Shown here one piece after another: positions 46,829-55,843 of a stretch of DNA of 64,000 nt. Each line of letters begins with the position of its first letter. Positions within the stretch are counted from its first letter, which is position 1. The notes under the pieces were generated by a model. The model did not search any database, was not told where the DNA came from, and worked only from the letters and a program-made list of their open reading frames with translations. The translations under genes were made by a program, and so were the position numbers. This stretch comes from Acidobacteriaceae bacterium (lineage in GTDB: Bacteria > Acidobacteriota > Terriglobia > Terriglobales > Acidobacteriaceae), in contig DAHUXR010000005.1 in NCBI GenBank assembly GCA_027307045.1, positions 1 to 64,000 of the forward strand, given 5' to 3'.

Positions 46829-46845
46829 GAAGTGTTGAACACTTC
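46829..46845. repeat. inverted repeat upstream of dnaA
   Basis: GAAGTGTTGAACACTTC is a perfect 8-bp dyad with a one-base centre, about 90 bases upstream of the dnaA start. It is flanked by two copies of TTGTGCAA (46811 and 46847) and by two runs of eight or more T. It may be an autoregulatory or origin element; consensus DnaA boxes are not seen here. Confidence 0.5.
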
Positions 46846-47304
46846 GTTGTGCAACAATTTTTTTTTCGACTGGTGGGCATACTAGCACGAAGTTCACCCG
46901 CTGGAAATGCATACGCCAGACTTTTTTTTGCGATCACCAAATTTCTTCTGAACATCGCTTGTAGTTTTGCCGTGCCGCAATTTTGTAATTGCAGCAAGCG
47001 TGGTGCAAGATTCAATTCTGTTGTCACGCTTGCTAAGTGATAGCGGTGTTCCTGTCGCGTGCCACATGAGAAATTGTCTGGCGAGAATTGCAGCCGAGCG
47101 GTTTGCCGCCAGAAGAATTTAAACGATCAGCGGAATGGCGAAAAATGTCACTTCGCACCCTAGCTGCATAGGAGTCAACAAGGAAAATAACTCGTACCAA
47201 CCCCCTTCTGCTCACCGGTTGCTCAAAGTGGCACGAAAGGCCAGAATTCCTTTATACTTATCGTTTGCCCAGCAAACAATCCCGAGTAGGAGTTCCACAA
47301 GTCA

Positions 47305-47460
47305 ATGCCCAAGCGCACTTTTCAACCCAACCGCCGCCGTCGTTCCAAGGTGCACGGTTTTCGCACACGAATGAAAACAAAGAGCGGAAGGGCGGTCCTC
47401 TCCCGCCGCCGCGCTAAAGGACGCAAGCGCGTTTCCGTGAAGCCTGGCTTCCGGGAATAG
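47305..47460 (+). CDS. rpmH: 50S ribosomal protein L34
   Basis: The 51-aa gene is too short for the ORF track. The translation starts [20 protein letters not shown] and contains [20 protein letters not shown], which is L34. GTAGGAG stands about 14 bases before the ATG. It lies divergent to dnaA and 11 bases before rnpA, the universally conserved order. Confidence 0.97.
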   Translation: MPKRTFQPNRRRRSKVHGFRTRMKTKSGRAVLSRRRAKGRKRVSVKPGFRE

Positions 47461-47471
47461 TTTTACCCGCA

Positions 47472-47876
47472 ATGTCCATTCTGCCTGCCAGACCAGCCGT
47501 GAAAGAAACTTCTAACAAAGTGTCGCAAGGTTTCCCCCGGGAAGCGCGATTGTTGAAGCATGCTGACTTTCAAGTGGTCTACAAACAGGGCAGGAAGCAT
47601 TTCTCCGGAAACATGACGGCTTTTTACCGCGAGAACCAGGATACCGTGGGTCCACGTGTAGGCTTCACTGTGGGCAAGGTGCTGGGTGGCGCCGTGGACC
47701 GCAACCGCATTCGTCGGCGCATGCGCTCGGCGGTGCGAAACCACTTTAGAGAACTCGCCCGTCCACTGGATCTGGTGTTACATCCGCGCAAGAGCGTGCT
47801 GACTTTGGAGTTTTCCCAACTGGATGCAGAGGTTATGCAAGTATTTGCCGCCGTGCAACGAGGTCGTGGACGATGA
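47472..47876 (+). CDS. rnpA: ribonuclease P protein component
   Basis: The 134-aa protein assists the P RNA in tRNA 5' maturation. It has the conserved RNR-type motif [23 protein letters not shown] and the [20 protein letters not shown] strand. An N-terminal extension of about 20 residues precedes the core ([12 protein letters not shown]). Its stop overlaps yidD by four bases (ATGA). Confidence 0.96.
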   Translation: MSILPARPAVKETSNKVSQGFPREARLLKHADFQVVYKQGRKHFSGNMTAFYRENQDTVGPRVGFTVGKVLGGAVDRNRIRRRMRSAVRNHFRELARPLDLVLHPRKSVLTLEFSQLDAEVMQVFAAVQRGRGR

Positions 47877-48139
47877 AGACCCTGGCCAAGTTTTGCTTGT
47901 GGTTTTACAAGGGCGCCATTTCTCCGCACCTGCCGGTCGCCTGCCGATTCGTACCTAGTTGTTCAGAATACGCAGCAGAAGCCGTCGCAAAGCGCGGTCT
48001 GCTCCATGGATCGGCTTTAGGGCTTTGGCGGATACTGCGTTGCAATCCCTTCGCGCGAGGGGGCTATGATCCTGTTCCGGCAAAGAAAGCCACAAAGGCA
48101 ATGGCGGCCGAGCGGCCACAAGCAGGGCAGAAGAGCTAG
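47873..48139 (+). CDS. yidD: membrane protein insertion efficiency factor
   Basis: The 88-aa YidD has the family motif [19 protein letters not shown] and [15 protein letters not shown]. It helps YidC insert proteins into the inner membrane. It has an amphipathic N-terminal helix rather than a full membrane span. It is coupled to rnpA and followed by a small ORF and yidC. Confidence 0.95.
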   Translation: MKTLAKFCLWFYKGAISPHLPVACRFVPSCSEYAAEAVAKRGLLHGSALGLWRILRCNPFARGGYDPVPAKKATKAMAAERPQAGQKS

Positions 48140-48155
48140 CAAGGGTTCAACAATC

Positions 48156-48383
48156 GTGAAAGCGGGCTGGGCGAAGCGATACGACTTGATGAAAAAGCGC
48201 CAAGTCAGGAACTGGGAGTCAAAGGCACAACAGACTACTTTTGATCCAGAAGCCCCGGCGTTTTGGAGCGAAGAGACAAGATTGATCGAGTGGCAAGGCG
48301 CGAGCGTCGCCGAGCTACAGGAACACAACAGGCTACTTTTGGAAGACATGCTCCAGCGGTTTGGAGCGAATCGACAGGAATAG
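48156..48383 (+). CDS. small hypothetical ORF between yidD and yidC
   Basis: The 75-aa frame begins at GTG 48156 (AAGGG ten bases upstream) and ends nine bases before yidC. It reads KAGWAKRYDLMKKRQVRNW...LQEHNRLLLEDMLQRFG, soluble and charged, with a predicted C-terminal helix. The track starts it at 48066 inside yidD, which is unlikely. It has no known domain. Its position within the tight rnpA-yidD-yidC run argues for a real gene, but evidence is limited. Confidence 0.5.
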   Translation: MKAGWAKRYDLMKKRQVRNWESKAQQTTFDPEAPAFWSEETRLIEWQGASVAELQEHNRLLLEDMLQRFGANRQE

Positions 48384-48392
48384 AAGAAATCA

Positions 48393-50201
48393 TTGACTGA
48401 ATATCGCAATCCGCAGAACGAACCTGGCTCAGACAAGCGAATGCTTCTGGCCCTGGTAGCAGTATTCGTGGTGCTTGGCGTGATGCAGTACTTCATGCCG
48501 AAGCCCAAGACCCCGCCGGCCAAAGACCAGGCACAACAGCAGCCGCAGCAGGCCCAGCAGACGCCCAGTCCGGTGGCGGCGCCTACAACATCCTCGACCC
48601 CGGTCTCGCCCAGGTCTCCTGCAGCGGCGGTAAAAGCTCCCGTGAAGACGGCGGCCAGTGAGACGGAATCGATTTTAGAAACTCCGACATATCGCATCAC
48701 CTTCACGAACCGCGGCGCCAGCGTGAAGTCCTGGCTGCTTACGGAAAAAGAAAAGCTCAAGGATGGCAAGGAAAAGTACAGGTACACAGACGATAACGGC
48801 AAACCCTTTGAACTGGTGAATCCGACAGTGGCCGGTCAGCTGGGGAACCCGCTTTCATTTTTTGCCTATGATAAAGACCTTGAGAAAAAGCTGAATGAGT
48901 CTCTTTATGTCGGGGGCGGGGCAAGCGGCCCAACATCCGGCGCGCTGAGGTATGAGTTCTCAGATGGCGACGTCACGGTACGTAAGACGTTTCGTCCCGA
49001 TAAGAACAACATCCTTAGCGTTGAAACTGAAGTTCTGCGAAACGGTCAGCGAGTTGCAGCGTATCCCAAATGGGCGAGCGGTCTGGGTGATCAGATGGCG
49101 CCGGCTTCCTACACTAAGAGCCGGGTTGATTACCAGCAGGGCTCAACGCTGGAACGCAAGGACCCGACTTCGGGTGGAATTATAAGAAGCAAGAAATGGA
49201 TTGTTGGTGGAGACACGGTACCGGGCCCGTTGGATTGGGCCGCCACCGCCGATCAGTATTTTGCCGTCGCTTTTCTGCCGGACAGTCCTAAAGATTCAAC
49301 GTTGGTCACGTTGAACTCTCAGGCAGAAGTGCCTAAGAACCCTGACAAGCCCACTGAAGGTAACGACAAGGCCAACGTTGTTGGGCTGGCTTTTGGAAAT
49401 ACCGGAGGCCCAACGCGTGTTCGTGTATTTGCCGGCGCCAAAGCGGTGGACGTGCTTGAAAGTATCCAGAGCCACCCCGGCGGCCCGGACCTGCGCGGCA
49501 TTTATGACTTCGGCACCTTCAGCTTTATTGCTCGCCCGCTTTTCCTGTGGCTGAAATGGACATACACAAACTGGATCAACAACTGGGGCTGGGCCATCGC
49601 ATTTCTGACCCTGGTTATAACCATGGCGCTGCTGCCTCTGCGCATATCCAGCATGAAATCATCACTGCGGATGCAGAGAATCCAGCCGCAGATGAAGTCC
49701 ATCCAGGAGAAATACAAGCGCTATAGCCTGACCGATCCGCGCCGCGCGGACATGCAGAAGGAAATGCAGGCGCTCTACAAGAAAGAAGGCGTAAATCCAG
49801 TGGGCGGCTGCTTCCCTCTGCTGCTGCAATTGCCTTTCCTCTACGCGTTTTACGCCATGCTGAACAACGCTATTGAACTGCGCCAGGCGAACTGGCTTTG
49901 GGTACACGATCTCTCCATGCCGGATCCGTGGCATCTGCTGCCGATCATTATCATTGTGGCGATGTTTGTGCAGCAAAAGAACGCGCCGCAAGGCGGAATG
50001 GACCCGGCGCAGCAGAAGATCATGGCATTTATGGGCCCACTGATGTTCGGAGCTTTCAGCTGGAGCATGCCAGCCGGACTTTCTATTTATCTGGCGCTCA
50101 GCACGCTGCTGGGTTGGGCGCAGCAAATATTCATCAATCGCTCTGAGTTGGGCCAGCAGGTCAAAAAAACTATTGAAAAGCGTAATGCGCGCAAACGCTA
50201 A
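48393..50201 (+). CDS. yidC: membrane protein insertase YidC
   Basis: The 602-aa Gram-negative type YidC has an N-terminal membrane helix (MLLALVAVFVVLGVMQYFM). A Gln/Pro/Ala-rich linker and a large periplasmic beta-domain (about residues 85-360) follow. The core has five hydrophobic helices including NWGWAIAFLTLVITMALLPL and YKKEGVNPVGGCFPLLLQLPFLYAFYAML. The start is TTG at 48393. It inserts proteins with or without SecYEG. jag follows 42 bases downstream. Confidence 0.97.
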   Translation: MTEYRNPQNEPGSDKRMLLALVAVFVVLGVMQYFMPKPKTPPAKDQAQQQPQQAQQTPSPVAAPTTSSTPVSPRSPAAAVKAPVKTAASETESILETPTYRITFTNRGASVKSWLLTEKEKLKDGKEKYRYTDDNGKPFELVNPTVAGQLGNPLSFFAYDKDLEKKLNESLYVGGGASGPTSGALRYEFSDGDVTVRKTFRPDKNNILSVETEVLRNGQRVAAYPKWASGLGDQMAPASYTKSRVDYQQGSTLERKDPTSGGIIRSKKWIVGGDTVPGPLDWAATADQYFAVAFLPDSPKDSTLVTLNSQAEVPKNPDKPTEGNDKANVVGLAFGNTGGPTRVRVFAGAKAVDVLESIQSHPGGPDLRGIYDFGTFSFIARPLFLWLKWTYTNWINNWGWAIAFLTLVITMALLPLRISSMKSSLRMQRIQPQMKSIQEKYKRYSLTDPRRADMQKEMQALYKKEGVNPVGGCFPLLLQLPFLYAFYAMLNNAIELRQANWLWVHDLSMPDPWHLLPIIIIVAMFVQQKNAPQGGMDPAQQKIMAFMGPLMFGAFSWSMPAGLSIYLALSTLLGWAQQIFINRSELGQQVKKTIEKRNARKR

Positions 50202-50243
50202 AGCGGTAAAGCTGTAAAATTCCCCGGGGAGTTTGAACGACAA

Positions 50244-50756
50244 ATGCTGCAGGACAAAGTCGCAACCGCAAAGAAGATCGATGCATTCCTGAAGAGCATT
50301 ATTTCTTCAGGCGCGTTCAAATTGAAGTACCGCATCACGGTGAATCCTCCTATTGCTCCAGACGCGGAGACGCCTGACATCCTTGTGGAATTTGCCGGCC
50401 CTGACAGCCAACTGCTGCTGGAGCGAGGCGGAGAAGTTTTGCGCTCTTTCGAAGTTCTGACCCACGAATCGCTCCATCTTCATGCTGAAGACCATGACAA
50501 AGTCAGTTTTGACTGCAAAGGCTACCGCGCTGCCCGCCAGCAGGAATTGAAGTTGGCGGCTCAGGTCGCCGCCGATCGGGTATTGCAGAGCGGAGTGCCT
50601 TATTCTTTTGCGCCGATGTCATCGCGCGAGCGCCGCCTGATTCATCTGGCGTTCCGCGACCACGCTTCCCTGGCCACCCAGAGCGAAGGCGAAGGCGGAC
50701 GCCGGTATGTGGTGCTTTATCCGAAAGACTACAAGCCCGCGCGGCCGCGCCGCTAA
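50244..50756 (+). CDS. jag: RNA-binding protein KhpB/Jag
   Basis: The 170-aa protein has a KH-like domain (residues 1-90, with PDILVEFAGPDSQLLLERGGEVLRSFEVLTHES). A C-terminal R3H domain follows with RRLIHLAFRDHASLATQSEGEGGRRYVVLYP. The N-terminal Jag domain found in Firmicutes is missing, so it is a short form. The position directly after yidC is conserved across bacteria. It likely binds RNA, perhaps with KhpA. Confidence 0.9.
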   Translation: MLQDKVATAKKIDAFLKSIISSGAFKLKYRITVNPPIAPDAETPDILVEFAGPDSQLLLERGGEVLRSFEVLTHESLHLHAEDHDKVSFDCKGYRAARQQELKLAAQVAADRVLQSGVPYSFAPMSSRERRLIHLAFRDHASLATQSEGEGGRRYVVLYPKDYKPARPRR

Positions 50757-50914
50757 CAATCTTCATCTTTAAATCAAGCCCACATCCAATGGCATTCAGC
50801 TATGATGTGCGTGGAATCGCCCGCCGAAGCGCATTTTTCTCAGGTAGTTATTGAAGAATGGCTTGACGGCGTTGGATCGGTTTGAAAACCAAGTGACAGG
50901 AAAATAAGAATCTT

Positions 50915-51754
50915 ATGTCTACGACCGTGACGATGATCGGTGATGTTCCCATCTTTGGATTGCTTGACGACGAAGAACGCGAAGCTCTGGCCCAACTAAT
51001 GGACTGCCGCGATTTCAAGGCAGGTGAAACCATTTTCCATTATGGCGACGCCGGCGGCGAGATTTTTATCCTGCGCTCCGGACGGGTTGAGCTTTTCATT
51101 GAAAGCACGGAAGGGCAAAAAATTGTTCTCTCAGAAAATGAGATGGGCGACGTGATCGGGGAGCTTTCATTCCTGGATGGCGGCGCGCGCACAGGCACCG
51201 CCGTGACCAGTGAACCGACTGAAATGCTGGTCATGCATCGCGACCGGCTGTTGGAGTTTATCGATAAGCATCCACACGCGGCCATGGACTTGCTAACCGC
51301 CGTGGGACGCCGCCTCCGCGCCACCGACGAGCTTTTGCGCACGCAGGTTTCCCGCAACCCCAACCTGGAAGAAGAAGAACGTCTGACTTTTGGTCAGCGC
51401 ATCGCGGACAAAGTAGCCGCTTTCGGCGGTTCGTGGACTTTTATCATCATCTTCGGGGTCATTCTTGGCATCTGGGTCATTCTGAATTCGACGGCGCTGC
51501 TCCGAGACCACTTTGATCCCTATCCGTATATTCTGCTGAACTTATTTTTGTCGATGATTGCATCCGTGCAGGCCCCTGTGATCATGATGTCGCAGAATCG
51601 CTTATCGTCGAAGGACCGATTAAAGTCAGACTTGGATTTTGCGGTGAACTTGAAAGCAGAGTTGGAAGTGGCCCATCTCCATCGCAAAGTTGACCATATT
51701 TATGAGCGGCTTGAAGACCATTTTGCCCGGCTGGAGCGGAAAGGCAGCAATTAG
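50915..51754 (+). CDS. cyclic nucleotide-binding domain plus DUF1003 membrane protein
   Basis: The 279-aa protein has an N-terminal cNMP-binding fold (residues 12-125; FGLLDDEEREALAQLM, GDAGGEIFILRSGRVELF, GDVIGELSFLDGGARTGTAVT). The second half is a DUF1003 domain with two membrane helices (WTFIIIFGVILGIWVILN; PYILLNLFLSMIASVQAPVIMMSQNR) and a coiled C-terminus (LKAELEVAHLHRKVDHIYERLEDHF). The PBC box lacks a clear R-x-A, so ligand identity is uncertain. The function is unknown. Confidence 0.88.
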   Translation: MSTTVTMIGDVPIFGLLDDEEREALAQLMDCRDFKAGETIFHYGDAGGEIFILRSGRVELFIESTEGQKIVLSENEMGDVIGELSFLDGGARTGTAVTSEPTEMLVMHRDRLLEFIDKHPHAAMDLLTAVGRRLRATDELLRTQVSRNPNLEEEERLTFGQRIADKVAAFGGSWTFIIIFGVILGIWVILNSTALLRDHFDPYPYILLNLFLSMIASVQAPVIMMSQNRLSSKDRLKSDLDFAVNLKAELEVAHLHRKVDHIYERLEDHFARLERKGSN

Positions 51755-51765
51755 CAATTGGCATA

Positions 51766-51918
51766 TAGCTTTTTTCTGAAATCCCGACCCCGCGTTCTTT
51801 GCGGGTGAGGGATCGCTACCGTTCACGTGCTTTTTAGTGGATGCTAAAATCGGCTTTCCCGCAAGCCCTTGTTAGCGATAGCGATCTCTCGCTACGCTCG
51901 AGATTTCAGAAAAAGCTA
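51766..51918. mobile_element. MITE-like element with terminal inverted repeats
   Basis: TAGCTTTTTTCTGAAATC at the left end and GATTTCAGAAAAAGCTA at the right end are inverted copies differing by one T. They enclose about 120 bp without coding potential. The interior repeats GCGATAGCGATC-type sequence. It lies between the cNMP/DUF1003 gene and mnmE. There is no transposase, and target-site duplications are unclear. Confidence 0.45.
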
Positions 51919-51929
51919 ATCACTTCTGC

Positions 51930-53288
51930 ATGAACCTCGACGACACCATCGTCGCAATTGCCACGCCGCCGGGCCGCGGAGGCATCGGCGTAGTCCGCCT
52001 GGCCGGCCCTGAAGCACGTGCGATTGCCGGCCCAATGCTGCGGCTGAAGCGTGAGCTTGCCGCGGGCCGCGCCGTGTTTGGCGAAGTGATTGAGCCTGCC
52101 ACCGGTGAACGCATCGACGAGGCGGTTGTCACGTTCTTTGCCAAACCTCACTCTTACACTGCAGACGACGTGATAGAAATTTCCGCCCATGGCGCACCCG
52201 TGGTTTTGCGACATATTGTTGAACTGGCCACAAGCCGGGGTTCCCGGCTGGCCGAGCCCGGCGAGTTCACCATGCGAGCATTCCTCAACGGCCGCATCGA
52301 TCTCACACAGGCCGAGGCGGTCCGCGACCTGATTGAGTCGCAGACGCTGTATCAGGCAAAAGTCGCGGCGCAGCAGCTGGAAGGATCGCTTTCACGCAGG
52401 TTGCAGCCGATCAAGCGCAAGCTGGTGGAATTGGTGGCAGTGATGGAAGCCGGTATCGACTTTGCCGAAGACGATGTTTCGGTGCTGCCGGCCGCTGAGA
52501 TTCTGTCCCGGCTGGAAGAAGTGCAGGTTCCGCTCGAACAGCTGCGTGCGTCGTTTGCTTACGGCAAGATCGTGCATGAAGGCCTCACGCTGGCTATCGT
52601 GGGGCGGCCAAACGTGGGCAAGTCAAGTCTGTTCAATCGGCTGGTGGAGCGCGAGCGCGCCATCGTGACGGCCACACCCGGCACCACGCGCGATCTGGTC
52701 ACTGAAACCGTCGCCCTGGGCGGAATTCCCATCAAGCTCGTCGATACGGCCGGCATTCGACACTCCACGGACGAAGCGGAGAGCATCGGAGTCCGCAAAT
52801 CGTATGAAGCGCTGAGCGAGGCTGATCTGGTGCTGGTGGTGCTTGATAGCACGCAGGCACTTTCTGCGGAAGATCGCGAGCTATTGGATGTCAGCGCCAA
52901 GCGCCGCGCGCTGGCCGTAGCGAACAAGTCTGATCTTGCACCTGATGGCCAGCCCGCGCTGACCGAAATGAAGGTATTCAGCACGTCGGCCATAACCGGC
53001 GCGGGCATTGACGAGCTTCGTGCGGCGATCCTGGAAGAAGTCGCGGGCCACTCCGTGCGCGGCGAGCAGGAAACCGGCTTTCTAACAAATATCCGCCACC
53101 AGCGGCTGGTGGAAGAATCGCTCAGCTGCATTGAAGCTGCATGCCAGGCCGTGAAGCGAAGTATTCCGCATGAAATGATCATGCTGGATCTCTATGGCGC
53201 GCTGCGTCCGCTGGACGCCATCACTGGCGAGACGACGACGGACGACATATTGAACCTGATCTTTAGCAGGTTTTGTATTGGGAAATGA
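51930..53288 (+). CDS. mnmE: tRNA modification GTPase MnmE
   Basis: The 452-aa protein has an N-terminal formyl-THF-binding domain ([23 protein letters not shown]). The helical domain is interrupted by a G domain ([27 protein letters not shown]). The C-terminal motif ends in CIGK with the catalytic cysteine. With MnmG it makes cmnm5U34 in tRNA wobble positions. Placement downstream of yidC-jag is the usual origin-side order. Its start lies just after a MITE-like repeat. Confidence 0.97.
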   Translation: MNLDDTIVAIATPPGRGGIGVVRLAGPEARAIAGPMLRLKRELAAGRAVFGEVIEPATGERIDEAVVTFFAKPHSYTADDVIEISAHGAPVVLRHIVELATSRGSRLAEPGEFTMRAFLNGRIDLTQAEAVRDLIESQTLYQAKVAAQQLEGSLSRRLQPIKRKLVELVAVMEAGIDFAEDDVSVLPAAEILSRLEEVQVPLEQLRASFAYGKIVHEGLTLAIVGRPNVGKSSLFNRLVERERAIVTATPGTTRDLVTETVALGGIPIKLVDTAGIRHSTDEAESIGVRKSYEALSEADLVLVVLDSTQALSAEDRELLDVSAKRRALAVANKSDLAPDGQPALTEMKVFSTSAITGAGIDELRAAILEEVAGHSVRGEQETGFLTNIRHQRLVEESLSCIEAACQAVKRSIPHEMIMLDLYGALRPLDAITGETTTDDILNLIFSRFCIGK

Positions 53289-53292
53289 CCAC

Positions 53293-54387
53293 CTATTCGT
53301 AAGCCAGCGCTTGTATGGGATCCTGCCGCGCCGCCAGAATTCCCGGATAAAGAGCCCCGAGCATAGCAGCTCCCATTGCGATCCCACCCGCGATGGGCCA
53401 CCATTCCGGAACAATTGCCTGGGGCAGAGATGCAGGCACCAAGTTGGCCAAAAGCCATCGGCTCAGGAAACTGAACAAAATTCCCAGAACGCTTCCACCC
53501 ACACCAAAACAAAACGCTTCCATCAGGATGATCCTGATGATCAACAGCTTTGAAGCTCCCAAGGATTTCAAAATACCGATTTCCCGGGTGCGTTGCTGTA
53601 CAGCCATATACATGGAAAGTGATGCCACGGCAGCGCCTATCAAGACCGCAACACCAATAATTACGTTCAGCAGAGGGCGCAGAAACGGCACGTTGTCTAC
53701 ATTCGTCAACGATACAAGCTCTGCCACGGAATAGATGTTGTAGTCAGGAAGCAGTGTCTTAATGGAATCGATAACGGCTGGAGTATTCGCTGGATCGTCA
53801 AGCTTGAGATATATCTGGGCAACTTTGCCGGCGCTTCCATCGAGATCCTGCAAAGTTGATAAGGGCAGAAAAATGTGGGCGAGTTTGCCCGGCTCAACTA
53901 TTCCCGCCACGTTCCATTCACGATTCAGCAGGCTAACTTTGCTCCCCGCATGAACGTGCGCCTGTTGAGCGTAGTACGTGTCAAACAAAATGTCGTCGGG
54001 TTTTACGAATGAATGCCCTTCTCTGAACACAAATTTACCGCTCATGCGTTCAAAGTCCGCCAAGTCTATCCCCGAAACAGTTGTCCACCCGGAAACCAGG
54101 TGGCTGGCTACGCCCGTCCCAAATTTTACGTGCGGGAGTTCTTCCAGTTTTTGGATGAGCTTTACCGGCAAATTAGAGAGACCAACCGTGCCAACGCGAG
54201 AGTCGGGAGACCGTACGATGATGTCGGCGCCAATGCCCCTGGTACGCTGCGAAGAATCCTCGACGAAGCCATGGCTTAGTCCGACAAGCGTCAACATCAG
54301 CGTTACTGGAATGGCAATCAACAGAACGCTCAGGAAGGTGCGGATCGGGCGCTGGGTCAAGTTTGCAAGAATAAGCTTATTGATCAC
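53293..54387 (-). CDS. ABC transporter permease (FtsX/MacB type)
   Basis: The 364-aa protein has an N-terminal membrane helix (FLSVLLIAIPVTLMLTLVGLS), a periplasmic MacB-PCD-like domain (about 50-230) and three C-terminal helices of the FtsX fold. These include the signature VQQRTREIGILKSLGASKLLIIRIILMEA. It starts with GTG. Such permeases work with an ATPase (LolD/MacB-like), but none is encoded next to it in this window. It is convergent with mnmE (four bases apart). Confidence 0.88.
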   Translation of the reverse strand: MINKLILANLTQRPIRTFLSVLLIAIPVTLMLTLVGLSHGFVEDSSQRTRGIGADIIVRSPDSRVGTVGLSNLPVKLIQKLEELPHVKFGTGVASHLVSGWTTVSGIDLADFERMSGKFVFREGHSFVKPDDILFDTYYAQQAHVHAGSKVSLLNREWNVAGIVEPGKLAHIFLPLSTLQDLDGSAGKVAQIYLKLDDPANTPAVIDSIKTLLPDYNIYSVAELVSLTNVDNVPFLRPLLNVIIGVAVLIGAAVASLSMYMAVQQRTREIGILKSLGASKLLIIRIILMEAFCFGVGGSVLGILFSFLSRWLLANLVPASLPQAIVPEWWPIAGGIAMGAAMLGALYPGILAARQDPIQALAYE

Positions 54388-54414
54388 GCTAGTGAGAATA
54401 GCAAAGCCGAGAAA

Positions 54415-55041
54415 TTACAACTGCGTGGCGCTGACGTTCAGAATTCCCTGTATCTCTCCCGGATCGTCGCGCCCTTTTTGAAAGGTGACTCCGGGCAGCT
54501 TGGCGTAAGTATTCGCCAGCCGAATTTCTTTTACTTCAAAAAACCGTGTGCCATCGCGGCCGATGCGTTCATCATACGTTACGCCGGTCAGATAATACGG
54601 ATGCCCGCGCCACAGCATCAGCGTTACCTGCTGCAACTTTAAGCCGGCAATCACGGAATCAATGCTAATCGGCGGTCCGGGAGTGAATTGGATTTCCAGT
54701 CGAACGTGACGGCCATCATCTAAAACAAAGTCATGGTTCACCACCAGTTTCAGAGCGTCGATGCTTGGCGTGTCGTCCACGCACAGCTCGCCGCCATTCA
54801 GGCGCATGACCCAGAAACTCTGATCCAGTTGAACATTCTGCCGTTGAAGCATGGTCTCAATACCCGCAGCCACGGCCCAGTTTTCACAGCTCTGTTTGGC
54901 GGTATTCAGCTTAGTCTCTGGGGAAAGGTCGGCGGTCTGGTCAGGTTTAAGGAAATACTGTTGGCCTTGTTTCTGGTCGGCGGCTCGCAGTGAGAGCGCG
55001 ATGAGCAAAAAAAAGACAGCGAAATGTGGTCTGCCTCGCAT
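54415..55041 (-). CDS. secreted papain-like (C39-type) peptidase domain protein
   Basis: The 208-aa protein has a signal peptide (HFAVFFLLIALSLRAADQ). The motif QSCENWAVAAGIETMLQRQ could carry the nucleophile cysteine, and RGHPYYLTGVTYDERIGRDGTRFFEVKEIRLAN could carry the histidine and acidic residues, the pattern of papain-like C39/C70 folds. MRGRPHF at 55041 is preferred over the track start 55086. It sits 27 bases upstream of the permease on the same strand, so the pair may be co-transcribed. Confidence 0.6.
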   Translation of the reverse strand: MRGRPHFAVFFLLIALSLRAADQKQGQQYFLKPDQTADLSPETKLNTAKQSCENWAVAAGIETMLQRQNVQLDQSFWVMRLNGGELCVDDTPSIDALKLVVNHDFVLDDGRHVRLEIQFTPGPPISIDSVIAGLKLQQVTLMLWRGHPYYLTGVTYDERIGRDGTRFFEVKEIRLANTYAKLPGVTFQKGRDDPGEIQGILNVSATQL

Positions 55042-55101
55042 GGATAACTGCCAGTGTAAGCCGATTCGGCGGCGTTGATCACGCAAGATTTGCGCGCGTT
55101 C

Positions 55102-55686
55102 TTACTTTGCCAATGCGGCCATGGCTTTCCGAAACAGCGAGTCGAAACTCTGTCCGGAGACATCGCCCAGTTTGGCCAGCGCCCGCTCCGCCATGGGTCG
55201 CTGATAACCGAGGTTAACCAGCGCGGAGACCACGTCGTCTTCCACCGGCGAAGCCGCAGTAACCGTATCGGCCGGAACGCCAAACGCATCCAGCTTGTCA
55301 CGCAATTCCAGCACCATGCGCTCAGCGGTTTTTTTGCCAATACCAGGAACGCGCGTAAGCGCGGCCACATTGTTGCCCTTGATGGCGGCTATCATCGCGT
55401 CCACGGGCATGCCGCTCAGAATAGTGATGGCCAGCTTGGGGCCAATCCCGCTTACGCTTAATAGCTTTTCAAAGAGTTGTTTCTCTCCAGCGCGCAAGAA
55501 TCCGAAAAGCGCCAGCGCGTCTTCGCGCACGTGCGTATGGATAAAAAAAGAGACCTCAACACTCAATGCCGGCAGTTCGGAAAAAGTTGGGACGCTGATG
55601 GTTACGTCATAGCCCACGCCGCCAGCGTCGACAATCGCCTGGTTCGGATGTTTCGAAATGAGCCGTCCGCGCAGATGTGCGATCAT
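55102..55686 (-). CDS. ruvA: Holliday junction branch-migration protein RuvA
   Basis: The 194-aa protein has the OB-fold (MIAHLRGRLI, ANQAIVDAGGVGYDV-like), the two helix-hairpin-helix motifs (LLSVSGIGPKLAITIL; ALTRVPGIGKKTAERMVLEL) and the C-terminal RuvB-binding domain. It drives Holliday junction migration with RuvB. ruvB and ruvC are not in this window on either side. Confidence 0.95.
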   Translation of the reverse strand: MIAHLRGRLISKHPNQAIVDAGGVGYDVTISVPTFSELPALSVEVSFFIHTHVREDALALFGFLRAGEKQLFEKLLSVSGIGPKLAITILSGMPVDAMIAAIKGNNVAALTRVPGIGKKTAERMVLELRDKLDAFGVPADTVTAASPVEDDVVSALVNLGYQRPMAERALAKLGDVSGQSFDSLFRKAMAALAK

Positions 55687-55843
55687 TTTTTTTGTCGCTG
55701 CGCTCCCAACCGCTCAGCGCCTTTGTTATCGACTGCATTACTCCGCGCCTGATACAACGCGCTCGGCACGCGAGTCGGCCTCGCGCGGCGATTGCTGGTT
55801 AGAGTGTTCCGTGCATCATCAATGTCGCGGGCAAGATCCAACC

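Noticed and set aside
46743-47027. N-terminal 95-residue extension of dnaA in the ORF track
   Set aside because: The canonical DnaA domain I starts at ATG 46742; the extension reads through the AT-rich upstream spacer.
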